The notes below the pieces were generated by a model. It saw only the letters and a program-made list of their open reading frames with translations. It was not told the DNA's origin and did no database searches. Below, piece after piece: positions 32,808 to 41,135 of a stretch of 64,000 nt of DNA. A program made the position numbers and the translations under genes. The DNA lies in the NCBI RefSeq assembly GCF_005869225.1, contig NZ_SWFP01000002.1, positions 806,001 through 870,000 on the forward strand, written 5' to 3'. Positions within the stretch are counted from its first letter, which is position 1. Each line of letters starts with the position of its first letter. The DNA is from Dyadobacter bucti (GTDB lineage Bacteria; Bacteroidota; Bacteroidia; Cytophagales; Spirosomataceae).

Positions 32808-32815
32808 CAAAGGTA
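32808..32815 (-). promoter_or_regulatory. -7 box before the decayed hicA
   Basis: On the minus strand TACCTTTG fits TAnnTTTG exactly and lies 25 bases before the old hicA start. The nearest upstream TTG is 26 bases away, longer than usual, so the promoter is only partly supported. Confidence 0.35.
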
Positions 32816-32892
32816 TTGAAACTAATACTATTTCAGTAATTCAAGTATTCCAAAATGATGGCTGCATCACTTTTTTCCCTAGTTTTACCATT

Positions 32893-34089
32893 ATGCCAAA
32901 ATCTTTCAACCTTAATTCTTTTAAAGAGTTCTTCAGGTCCAGCTCCGTCGGCGGGATGATTCTGATTGTCTGTGTATTCATTTCGCTTGCAGTTGCGAAT
33001 AGTCCGGCGGGGCCGGTTTTTGAAAAATTGCTTGCTGTTGAACTAGGTGCGGAAATCGCAGGTATCCATTTACGCTACCCGGTGATTCTGTGGATCAACG
33101 ATGGCCTAATGGCCATATTTTTTCTGCTGGTTGGGCTGGAAATCAAGAGGGAACTGATAGAAGGAGAACTATCTTCCTTCAAAAAAGCGTCTCTCCCGAT
33201 CTTTGCCGCTCTGGGCGGGGTACTGGCGCCTGCTGCCATTTATTTTGGATTCAATGCAGGCACGGAAACGGCTCCCGGCTGGGGAATACCGATGGCTACC
33301 GACATAGCTTTCGCCATCGCGATCATTTCCATGCTCGGCAAAAGAGTCCCTTCCTCCCTGAAGATCTTCCTCTCCGCTCTGGCGATTGTGGACGATTTGA
33401 TGGCTATACTGGTGATCGCTGTATTTTACTCTTCCGATATCCATTATATGTTCCTTTTGTACGCAGGCGGAATTTTCCTTTTCCTGCTGCTGCTCAACAA
33501 ACTGGGCGTTAAAAATCTTGCTGCTTACCTCATTCCTGGTCTTTTTATCTGGTATTTTATCCACCATTCGGGTGTGCATGCCACCATCGCAGGTGTCCTC
33601 ACCGCATTTGCGATACCTACCACGCCTGACGCAACCGAGTCATCGCTGGAAAAGCTGGAACACCTGCTGGTGAACCCGGTTAATTTTATCATTATGCCCA
33701 TTTTTGCACTTGCCAATACCAATATCACCTTCGAACCGGCAATGATCACAGGACTGACGACCTCTCTTGGTCTTGGGATAATTGTGGGGCTCGTGGTCGG
33801 GAAACCACTCGGGATCACACTTTTTTCGTGGATCGCCGTCATGCTTGGTTTTGGAAAAATGCCGAAAAATGCCAATTGGAAACATATCATGGGTACCGGC
33901 ATGCTGGGTGGCATCGGCTTTACAATGTCGATTTTCATTGCGCTTCTGTCGTTCAGCGGCAATAACCTGATCCTGGCTGAGGCAAAGTTTGCCATCCTTA
34001 CGGCCTCCGTGATCTCCGGCCTGATTGGCTATCTGTGGCTGGCCCAGGTGCAAAAAAGAACACAGAAACCCACTGCGCCAAAAGTATGA
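32893..34089 (+). CDS. nhaA: Na+/H+ antiporter NhaA
   Basis: 398 residues from the ATG at 32893; the frame is open to 32797, but the extra part is not NhaA-like. It has about twelve transmembrane helices. Family motifs include INDGLMAIFFLLVGLEIKRE, PMATDIAFAIAIISMLGKRV and ALAIVDDLMAILVIAVFY, where the two Asp form the ion site (D163/D164 in E. coli), and GTGMLGGIGFTMSIFIALLS near the end. It exchanges sodium for protons at the inner membrane for pH and salt homeostasis. It is followed by three universal stress protein genes on the same strand, with a 108-base gap. Confidence 0.96.
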   Translation: MPKSFNLNSFKEFFRSSSVGGMILIVCVFISLAVANSPAGPVFEKLLAVELGAEIAGIHLRYPVILWINDGLMAIFFLLVGLEIKRELIEGELSSFKKASLPIFAALGGVLAPAAIYFGFNAGTETAPGWGIPMATDIAFAIAIISMLGKRVPSSLKIFLSALAIVDDLMAILVIAVFYSSDIHYMFLLYAGGIFLFLLLLNKLGVKNLAAYLIPGLFIWYFIHHSGVHATIAGVLTAFAIPTTPDATESSLEKLEHLLVNPVNFIIMPIFALANTNITFEPAMITGLTTSLGLGIIVGLVVGKPLGITLFSWIAVMLGFGKMPKNANWKHIMGTGMLGGIGFTMSIFIALLSFSGNNLILAEAKFAILTASVISGLIGYLWLAQVQKRTQKPTAPKV

Positions 34090-34197
34090 CCAAGGTCATT
34101 TTTTACAGGGTAAAATGTCACCATTTTTTGTGTCCGGATGAAGTAATTTGCGATAATTAAAAAATTACGCAACGGTTATAAATCCATTACCCTGACC

Positions 34198-35046
34198 ATG
34201 AAAAAGATCCTAGTTCCATGTGATTTCTCAGACACGGCCAAACAAGCCTATAAATTTGCCCTCGACATTGCCTCTCAAAATGAAGGCGAAATTGTTGTTC
34301 TAAAAATCATTGACCTGATCCCGAGATACATCGAAAACCTGGATGCAAGCCCTTTTTATACCGGGTCCGGATCGGTTGTGGCGGAGTTGAAGGCTGAGGC
34401 AAAAAGGGATTTCGAAAAGTTGAACGGAACCATTGATACTAAAAATGTCCCCGTGAAATTCGTCGTTTCACAAGGCACAGTCAGCCAGACCATCCTGAAA
34501 GAAATACACAAGCAAAGCGCAGACATTGTAGTGATGGGGACCAGAGGCGCAAGCGGTCTGAGGGAATTGCTGGTAGGCTCCAATACGGAAAAGATTGTCA
34601 GGGTCGCACCAGTGCCGGTTTTTGCGATCCACCGGGCGACGCAGGTAGCCAGGATCAAAAATATTGTATTCCCTACCAATCTGGATCTGACCCAAAGTAC
34701 GCTGATCCAGAAAATAAAAGGCCTGCAGTCCTTTTTTAAGGCAACGCTCCGCATATTATATGTCAAAACGCCTTCAGAGCGGACGACGGATAGGGAAATG
34801 AAAGTCAGCCTTGAAAACTATGCGCAGTTTTATGGCTTGGAGAATTTTTCCGTCCATATCAGCCACGAAGCCAATGAACAGGCCGGAATTCTCAAATTTT
34901 CAGCCAGAACAGGAAATTCCATTGTGGCAATGGCTACCAGTGGTCATACCGGGCTGACCCACTATATGGTCGGCAGTATCGCAGAGGATGTTGTCAATCA
35001 TGCTCACGAGCCTGTCTGGACGTATTCCGCCAGAACCAGCGAGTAG
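34198..35046 (+). CDS. Tandem universal stress protein (Usp), first of three
   Basis: 282 residues, two UspA folds. The first domain starts KKILVPCDFSDTAKQAYKFA and holds the nucleotide motif VVMGTRGASGLRELLVGSNT (G-2x-G-9x-G-S pattern). The second domain starts RIKNIVFPTNLDLTQSTLIQ; its motif is weaker (MATSGHTGLTHYMVGSIAED). Proteins of this kind are soluble and bind ATP or AMP during stress. It is followed by a second Usp gene after 44 bases. Confidence 0.93.
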   Translation: MKKILVPCDFSDTAKQAYKFALDIASQNEGEIVVLKIIDLIPRYIENLDASPFYTGSGSVVAELKAEAKRDFEKLNGTIDTKNVPVKFVVSQGTVSQTILKEIHKQSADIVVMGTRGASGLRELLVGSNTEKIVRVAPVPVFAIHRATQVARIKNIVFPTNLDLTQSTLIQKIKGLQSFFKATLRILYVKTPSERTTDREMKVSLENYAQFYGLENFSVHISHEANEQAGILKFSARTGNSIVAMATSGHTGLTHYMVGSIAEDVVNHAHEPVWTYSARTSE

Positions 35047-35090
35047 CTGTCGCGAGGTTAAAATTGGTTGTGAAAGTATTATTTTAAAGG

Positions 35091-35906
35091 ATGAACAGGA
35101 TTCTTGTACCGTGCAATTTTTCAGCCTGCTGTGAAAATGCGATCCGTTTTGCGGCTGAAATTGCAGGCCGTAGCGGAGCCGAAATAATCCTGTTGACGGT
35201 GGTTAGTGAAGTAGAGAAAACCGGCCTACCGGATGAAAAAGCAGCGGCCGATGCATCCGCAGAAGCAACGGAAAAATTCGGTCAAATGATGAAAAACTTC
35301 CCTGACCTGAAACGCGTACGGCATCAGATCAGAAGAGGCAAGAGATTGCCGACGATACTGAGCTGTATAACCCGCGAAAAAATAAACCTGGTCGTCATGG
35401 GCACGAAAGGCTCACGGGGCTGGGACCAGTTTTTCATGGGCTCCAATATTGAAAAGGTGGTACGTACTTCCCCGGTACCGGTATTTGCTGTTAAAAACCC
35501 TGTTTCGCCCCATGCGATCAGAAATATCGTTTTCCCCTGCAACCTGAAAAACAATCAGTTAAGGCTGGTGTCCAAAATTAAGGACCTGCAAAAATTGTTT
35601 AATGCCCGTCTTCACATCCTGCGCGTAAACCTCGGAAAGGAAGACGAAAACGCAGCTATTTACGACCAGCTGGCAGCTTACGCACTGCATCACCAGCTCA
35701 CGAACTACACGCTGCATGTGCGAAGCCACGAAAATGAAAAAGATGGTATCATTCAGTTTTCGAGAGAAATAAATGCAGATATGATCGCGATGGCGACCCA
35801 CGGAAACCGCGATCTGAATAAAATGTATGTCGAAAGCATCTCAGCCGACGTGGTCAACCATAGCAGTATCCTGACGTGGACATGCAGTACCGGCAGCAAG
35901 GCCTGA
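35091..35906 (+). CDS. Tandem universal stress protein (Usp), second of three
   Basis: 271 residues, again two Usp folds: NRILVPCNFSACCENAIRFA with the ATP motif VVMGTKGSRGWDQFFMGSNI in the first, and AIRNIVFPCNLKNNQLRLVS with MATHGNRDLNKMYVESISAD in the second. Length and order match the gene before it, so they arose by duplication, but identity is moderate. Upstream gap 44 bases, downstream gap 137 bases. Confidence 0.93.
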   Translation: MNRILVPCNFSACCENAIRFAAEIAGRSGAEIILLTVVSEVEKTGLPDEKAAADASAEATEKFGQMMKNFPDLKRVRHQIRRGKRLPTILSCITREKINLVVMGTKGSRGWDQFFMGSNIEKVVRTSPVPVFAVKNPVSPHAIRNIVFPCNLKNNQLRLVSKIKDLQKLFNARLHILRVNLGKEDENAAIYDQLAAYALHHQLTNYTLHVRSHENEKDGIIQFSREINADMIAMATHGNRDLNKMYVESISADVVNHSSILTWTCSTGSKA

Positions 35907-36043
35907 TCAGAACCGGCAGATTGAAGTCAATGAAAATCCTGACTGCGGTCATATTTAAAACAGCATTTTAGCGGAAACTTAGCATCGTCATTGAGCCCCA
36001 CATCGCCACAAAGCTCAATGTGTAAACCGATAATATTGAGATC

Positions 36044-36877
36044 ATGAAAACCATCCTTATTCCCGTTGACTTTTCCGAAAATGCTGAAAAAGCGATTGCT
36101 GCCGCAAAAATTATTGCCGCCGAAACCGGTTCGAAATTGCTCCTGATGTATGTATACCAACCCTATGTTACAGACATTGCTATCACTGAACCCATCAGCT
36201 CTCTGCCCATTTACCAACAGCTTGAAGACTCGTACCGAAAGCAATTGGACAAATATGTGGCTGACGCGATCGCTGAGGGTTTCAATGCAGACAGTGCCTG
36301 GAAGTCCGATGGCATTCATGCTGCAATTATCAGTCAGGCCAAAGAAAGCAAGGCCGACCTGATCGTAATGGGCCGCACCGGAAAAGGTGGGTTTCTGGAC
36401 AAACTCATTGGAAGTTCTGCCACCGGCGTGGCTCTGGATGCGCCATGTCCTGTTCTGATCGTACCGCCTCAGAGCTCCATCCAAAAATTTAAAAAAATAA
36501 TATATGCTACGCAGCTCGAGTATGAAGAAAATGACCTGATTTTACAGGCTATCGGTTTCGGAAAAAGATTGGGTGCCCGCATAACATTCCTGAAAGTCAA
36601 CTCCAGAACTCAGCCTGACATCCAATCCGACGAACAATACATCAGCGAGATCACCGCCGAACTGGACATTCCAACATCGGATATAGTGATACGCAACAGC
36701 AACGGCATTTTAAGCGGAATCGAAGACTATTGCGACGAAGTACAAGCCGACCTGCTGATCGTTTCCTCCCGGCACCGGAGCTTTCTGGAAGAGTACCTGA
36801 TCAATCCCAGCCTGACTAAAAAGCTGGTGGTGCGCACGCACCTGCCGCTTCTGGTATATCACCTGCGCGAAGATTGA
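36044..36877 (+). CDS. Tandem universal stress protein (Usp), third of three
   Basis: 277 residues. The first domain is KTILIPVDFSENAEKAIAAA with VMGRTGKGGFLDKLIGSSAT as complete ATP motif. The second domain is KFKKIIYATQLEYEENDLIL and lacks a full glycine motif, reading VSSRHRSFLEEYLINPSLTK instead. It is more diverged than the first two and may have its own promoter in the 137-base gap. Confidence 0.93.
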   Translation: MKTILIPVDFSENAEKAIAAAKIIAAETGSKLLLMYVYQPYVTDIAITEPISSLPIYQQLEDSYRKQLDKYVADAIAEGFNADSAWKSDGIHAAIISQAKESKADLIVMGRTGKGGFLDKLIGSSATGVALDAPCPVLIVPPQSSIQKFKKIIYATQLEYEENDLILQAIGFGKRLGARITFLKVNSRTQPDIQSDEQYISEITAELDIPTSDIVIRNSNGILSGIEDYCDEVQADLLIVSSRHRSFLEEYLINPSLTKKLVVRTHLPLLVYHLRED

Positions 36878-37086
36878 GCATATATCTACCCAACTGGCTG
36901 GCGAGGAACACCAAACGTATTCGGACCTTTCTGACGCTTTTGATTATTCTGATAACCCTTTTGTGAATTTGGAGAGATAGCGCAGAAAGCTGGTTAATAA
37001 TGCTATTAAATCACCGTTCGCTCACTCAATCCTTCCTGAGGAAAACTAGTACCTTCTCAGACCGGTTATCGTTCTATTTTTACCAG

Positions 37087-37992
37087 ATGCGAAAAAAGAA
37101 CGATATACTACTTAAAAGTGCATTCGAAGAAGCATTTGCAGAACTCTTACGCTTCTTCTTCCCGGAAGCGGATTCGATCTTCGATTTTTCCAGAGAATTC
37201 GAATTTCTGGATAAAGAGCTGAATGAAATGTTCCCCGAATTGCAAAGAAACGGGGGAAGCCGTTTTGTGGATATGCTGGTAAAAGTGTTTTCAATCACCG
37301 GCAACGAAAAATACGTCCTGCTGCATATTGAAATACAGGCACAAAGCGATCCGTATTTTGGCAAACGGATGTTCCAGTACTTTTATCGTATCTACGATCG
37401 CTACGACATTCCGGTAACGGCACTCGCAATTTTCACCGGGGGAAAGCCGACAAATAAATGTTCAGTATTTGATTACCATTTTCTGGATACCTGTTTACAA
37501 TATAAATACAAGGCCTTCCATATTTTGGATTATAGCGAACAGGAGTTGCTCGCCATGGACAACCCTTTCAGCCTGATCGTCTTGGCGGCTCAAAAAGTTC
37601 TTGCAGCTGACAAAATACCGGAAGTCGAACTGGCAGAACAGCGACTCATGCTGGCAAGGATTATGATCAATAGTAAAAAATACAATCGTGACAGGATCAG
37701 GCGCTTTCTGTACTTTCTAAAGACATTTATCTACATTGATAATGCTGAATTAAATAGTAAATTTGATCAACAAATCGCACTATTAACTAACAATGTAAAC
37801 ACAATGGGGATTATTGAAACTATTCAGATGCTGACACTTGAAGAAGGGATCGAGAAAGGACTTGAACAAGGGAAAACCACTTTTGTTAAAAACCTTCTTC
37901 TGAACACCGACTTCGGCATAGCCAAAATCGCGGCGCTTGCAGATACCGATGAGGCTTTCGTGAAAGCCGTACAGGCCGAAATCAGAAATTAA
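37087..37992 (+). CDS. Rpn/PD-(D/E)XK nuclease family transposase-like protein
   Basis: 301 residues from the ATG at 37087 (the frame is open from 37000). The nuclease part shows SAFEEAFAELLRFFFPEADS, then GGSRFVDMLVKVFS, and LLHIEIQAQSDPYFGKRMFQ, which gives the D...ExQ pattern of the PD-(D/E)XK fold seen in Rpn recombination-promoting nucleases. The C-terminus has the family's usual helical tail (TIQMLTLEEGIEKGLEQGKT, then IAALADTDEAFVKAVQAEI). No terminal inverted repeats are seen, so it is a single gene rather than an insertion sequence. It stands alone between the Usp genes and a convergent envelope operon. Confidence 0.85.
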   Translation: MRKKNDILLKSAFEEAFAELLRFFFPEADSIFDFSREFEFLDKELNEMFPELQRNGGSRFVDMLVKVFSITGNEKYVLLHIEIQAQSDPYFGKRMFQYFYRIYDRYDIPVTALAIFTGGKPTNKCSVFDYHFLDTCLQYKYKAFHILDYSEQELLAMDNPFSLIVLAAQKVLAADKIPEVELAEQRLMLARIMINSKKYNRDRIRRFLYFLKTFIYIDNAELNSKFDQQIALLTNNVNTMGIIETIQMLTLEEGIEKGLEQGKTTFVKNLLLNTDFGIAKIAALADTDEAFVKAVQAEIRN

Positions 37993-38011
37993 GATTTCGA
38001 TATCAACCTTT

Positions 38012-40072
38012 TCACCGGAAACGCACGCCGAAATCCAGGCCTAGCCGTCTGAACCTTCCATCGATTTTTGTTGCGCCAGGTTCCAGATTACGGCCGCTGT
38101 ACAGACCACCCATTCCATAGCTTCCGCTGGCTTCCACAAAAAAACCGAAATGTTTTTTCTGCATTTCCAGCCCGACCCCACCCTGCAGGGATGAAATCAG
38201 ATTCTTCAACTTCCGCCGCCCCTGCACAACTTCCTGGGTAGAGTAATTTTCATACTCGTACATCAACGGAATAATTTCTTCCCGGCCTACTGAAAAATAC
38301 GGACGGATCTTGTCCGGATTGGTATTAGAAGGATGTATTTTGATTTGCAGTGACAATCCGACACCGCCCAGACGATAAACGCCATCAGCATAGTCATCTG
38401 CATTGATCGTACGGTAACTCGTATATACATATTTTAACCCGGCGGAGATGTCAATCGGGTTATGATGGTCGATGAAAGAGAAATTAATCCCGCCCGTAGC
38501 CAGCGGTCCGTAGTCCATCTTCATACGCTGGCTGGCAATCTTGTACGAAGGTTGATTGACAGCAACTCCGGCAGTCAGCCCGAACCTGTAAATGGGCTTG
38601 ATCCTCCGTGAACTCACTTCTTCCAGCCCCTTCTTAATTTCCTGTTCCTTACCAATTGTATAACAGGCATCAATTTTTGAAAGTTGCTGATATTTGACTC
38701 TTGCATCATCCAGTTTGCCCTCGTCCAAAAGCGCCTTGGCCTCGGCAAGCCCGGCAATAAAATTACGTTCTCCGACCTCCATTTTTTCAATGGCATTGAG
38801 CACACCCTGATTCAATCTGAGTATTTCTGACTTTTGACCACAGTCAGTTAATTCAAGCGAAATATCGTTCCATATTTTTCTCGCCTCCGCTATTTCGCAA
38901 GCTTTTATTTTTTGTTCAATTGAAATAATTCCGCTTTTGAAAAAATCAATTCCCGCACAGGGAGAGCCTCCTACTCCCCTGTCATTTCCGGCACCCAGTG
39001 CAATGCTCTCAAACTTCCGTGCAGCGGAATTATTCCCTGATTTTCTAGCCTGGTCTGCATATCCTACAAATGTCTTCGTCCTGTCGCGGCTGATACAAGT
39101 TAACAAACTTTGCCTGATATCATCCGGTAATTGCCTGACGGCCCGTACCATACTATCTACACTGAAATACGCACTCCTTACTGTTTCGGAATTTTCATTG
39201 CTCGATTTTAAAACACCGATCTTATATTGAATGCTTTTATATTGATTTAGAGTCGCAATTAATGGCTCAGAAAAAGAAAGCTGCGATTTGTTTTGATTGA
39301 CGTAATTGAGAAGCAGGTCGGTTTCGCAATTATTTGCATAGCTTATCAAAGAATTTTTACCCTCAATTTCAGCTGTTACCTGTCTTACCTTTACTTCGAC
39401 AAAATCAATGACCGGTACACCTTTGATCTTCCGGTAATTTTCCAGCAATTGTTTTTCCTGCTCAGGCCGCAGCCGGCCCATTTTCGATTGGAGGTATAGT
39501 TTCCCCCACTCCCGAAGTTCTTTTGTAATCTGTAGTCCTTCCTCGTACTGCTCTTTTAACGGGCCGGGAAAATCGGCTGCGTATTTTTTAGCCAGTGCAT
39601 AATCTTTTTGCGCGCCCAGCGTATCCAGTTCTCTGAGTTTTTTCTGTCCTTGGTAAGCAAGTTCGGCAGCCAGGATGCGGCGATCGGGCTCCCTGGTGCG
39701 GAATGCACCGGCACCGGACATCTGTGTGATGCATTCCTCTATTCGCAGGTCAAAAACCGTAAGGCTGCCCACTCCGTCAAGGCCGCGGTGTTTTTTATAA
39801 ACATTGACGGCTTCTGCATAACTCCCCGCTCTCTGTAACTTCTGGCCTTCGCTGTAAAGACGTTTGAGCGCGTGAGCCTGTTTCAGCCGAACATTGAAAT
39901 TGGGCTGGTAGGCGCGGTAAAGTGTGATAGCCTCATCAAACCGCCCTGCTTCCAGTTTTTTACCAGCTTCCTCCCAAACTGCCCACAATTCGCCCGACTT
40001 CTTATCAGGCAATTGCGCTATACATGTATTAGACCATATTGCCGCACAGATCAGACCTATAATTATTCGCAT
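38012..40072 (-). CDS. Secreted TPR-like protein with C-terminal outer-membrane barrel
   Basis: 686 residues: a signal peptide (MRIIIGLICAAIWSNTCIAQ), a long helical TPR-like part with repeats of the form GRFDEAITLYRAYQPNFNVR, GSYAEAVNVYKKH and LLDEGKLDDARVKYQQLSKI, and from about residue 500 a beta-strand-rich domain (YRFGLTAGVAVNQPSYKIAS, then GYGSG-type strands) ending RRLGLDFGVRFR, which looks like a small PorT-type outer-membrane barrel. I do not recognise a named family. The gene overlaps the end of the upstream gene (40063-40620) by ten bases, so the two are coupled. Confidence 0.7.
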   Translation of the reverse strand: MRIIIGLICAAIWSNTCIAQLPDKKSGELWAVWEEAGKKLEAGRFDEAITLYRAYQPNFNVRLKQAHALKRLYSEGQKLQRAGSYAEAVNVYKKHRGLDGVGSLTVFDLRIEECITQMSGAGAFRTREPDRRILAAELAYQGQKKLRELDTLGAQKDYALAKKYAADFPGPLKEQYEEGLQITKELREWGKLYLQSKMGRLRPEQEKQLLENYRKIKGVPVIDFVEVKVRQVTAEIEGKNSLISYANNCETDLLLNYVNQNKSQLSFSEPLIATLNQYKSIQYKIGVLKSSNENSETVRSAYFSVDSMVRAVRQLPDDIRQSLLTCISRDRTKTFVGYADQARKSGNNSAARKFESIALGAGNDRGVGGSPCAGIDFFKSGIISIEQKIKACEIAEARKIWNDISLELTDCGQKSEILRLNQGVLNAIEKMEVGERNFIAGLAEAKALLDEGKLDDARVKYQQLSKIDACYTIGKEQEIKKGLEEVSSRRIKPIYRFGLTAGVAVNQPSYKIASQRMKMDYGPLATGGINFSFIDHHNPIDISAGLKYVYTSYRTINADDYADGVYRLGGVGLSLQIKIHPSNTNPDKIRPYFSVGREEIIPLMYEYENYSTQEVVQGRRKLKNLISSLQGGVGLEMQKKHFGFFVEASGSYGMGGLYSGRNLEPGATKIDGRFRRLGLDFGVRFR

Positions 40073-40620
40073 ACTTTCGGATTCGTGTTGGTTAAGGTCG
40101 CTGCGTACCGGTAATATTCGTTAGCAATGTGAAATAAATGAGGTGCATTCGCAGCTTTGAAAGCCTCGCATTTTTCGTCTCCCTGTTGATTGTATAATCG
40201 TGCAAGTTGATCGATCGAGAGATTTTTATTTGACTCGCTTAAAGATGCTATGTTATCGTCAGTATCAGGAACACGCACGGAATCCGTCTGCTGTTTTTTT
40301 CCGGTATTTACGGTCTGCGAAACGAAATTGGGATCTGTTTCTTTTTCAAATACATACCATTTTTGTAAATCTAATTTTTGTTGATTGGTCAAATTAATTC
40401 TGGATAGTTTTTGACCAATTGTGGATCTCCACTCTTCGTTTTCAGCAAGTTCATTTTCATATTCCTGCCAAACCCATTTTATCTCTCCGTACGATTTTGA
40501 CTGCGCCAGTTTTTCATTTGCTATTTTAATTGCAGACGGCCTGCTGATCCGCCACACAATAAATGCCAATGCTAGCAGACAAACCAATGAAAAGCTAAGG
40601 AATTTGTATTTGTAAATCAT
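40063..40620 (-). CDS. Hypothetical single-pass membrane protein coupled to the TPR/barrel gene
   Basis: 185 residues from the ATG at 40620; the open frame begins at 40668, but the transmembrane start IYKYKFLSFSLVCLLALAFIVW follows this ATG directly. After the anchor there is a periplasmic, charged helical part (QSKSYGEIKWVWQEYENELA) and a C-terminal TPR-like helix pair (IDQLARLYNQQGDEKCEAFK, ANEYYRYAATL). Similar helix patterns occur in the partner gene. Function unknown; an envelope complex is plausible. Confidence 0.6.
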   Translation of the reverse strand: MIYKYKFLSFSLVCLLALAFIVWRISRPSAIKIANEKLAQSKSYGEIKWVWQEYENELAENEEWRSTIGQKLSRINLTNQQKLDLQKWYVFEKETDPNFVSQTVNTGKKQQTDSVRVPDTDDNIASLSESNKNLSIDQLARLYNQQGDEKCEAFKAANAPHLFHIANEYYRYAATLTNTNPKVCE

Positions 40621-41069
40621 ATTGATAGGATTATTAACGGTAGAAATCCGAATGTTTTCAATCCGCAATTATGAAACATTTTGATTTTACCCAATAAACA
40701 TATTTACGGTTTTCAACAAAGAATAGATTGATCAAAAGACAATATAGCTAACAAAATGTTACCCAAATATCATACCAGAATATCCGTCTTTAAAGTTGTA
40801 TTTTCCGGGTAGAATTACTATCTAAAACTAGTTTCAAACAGCAATTAATTTATACTAACAATGAGCATAAAGTAGTTTGATTCATAATCCGGAATGCCGT
40901 AGCAAAATGGCATTCTCGGCCGAAAGAAGATACCGGAACAAGATATACGCAATGTGAGCGAATAATCAGGATTAGCACACAGCATCCACGTCGCTCCGAG
41001 CCATCATGGTGAACTTTTATCCAAAGTGTGGACGCTGGACCAACCCGGAAAATTCCTGCCGCTTTACAG
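40621..41069. other. Intergenic region without a clear gene
   Basis: About 450 bases between the envelope operon and the terminator of the second PUL. The first 200 bases are AT-rich and probably hold the promoter of the minus-strand operon. A short stretch near 40970-41069 reads as plausible protein (SKVWTLDQPGKFLPLYRN) but has no start codon and is closed by a stop close upstream, so it is not called as a gene. Confidence 0.5.
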
Positions 41070-41116
41070 AAATAACCAGGGCCGGAGTTGCAAGTGCGAC
41101 CCGGCCCTGGTTATTT
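41070..41116 (-). terminator. Strong terminator after the GH30 gene
   Basis: AAATAACCAGGGCCGG and CCGGCCCTGGTTATTT form a perfect 16-bp stem around a 15-base loop, 20 bases after the GH30 stop codon. The arms end in A/T bases on both sides, so it could work in both directions; only the minus strand has a gene leading into it. Confidence 0.8.
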
Positions 41117-41135
41117 AACAACCTTAAAATGTAAC

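Noticed and set aside
37087..37992. Insertion sequence around the Rpn-type gene
   Set aside because: No terminal inverted repeats or target-site duplication were found next to the gene.
40970..41069. Short protein-like stretch (SKVWTLDQPGKFLPLYRN)
   Set aside because: No start codon and a stop just upstream; too short to identify. It may be a remnant or chance.
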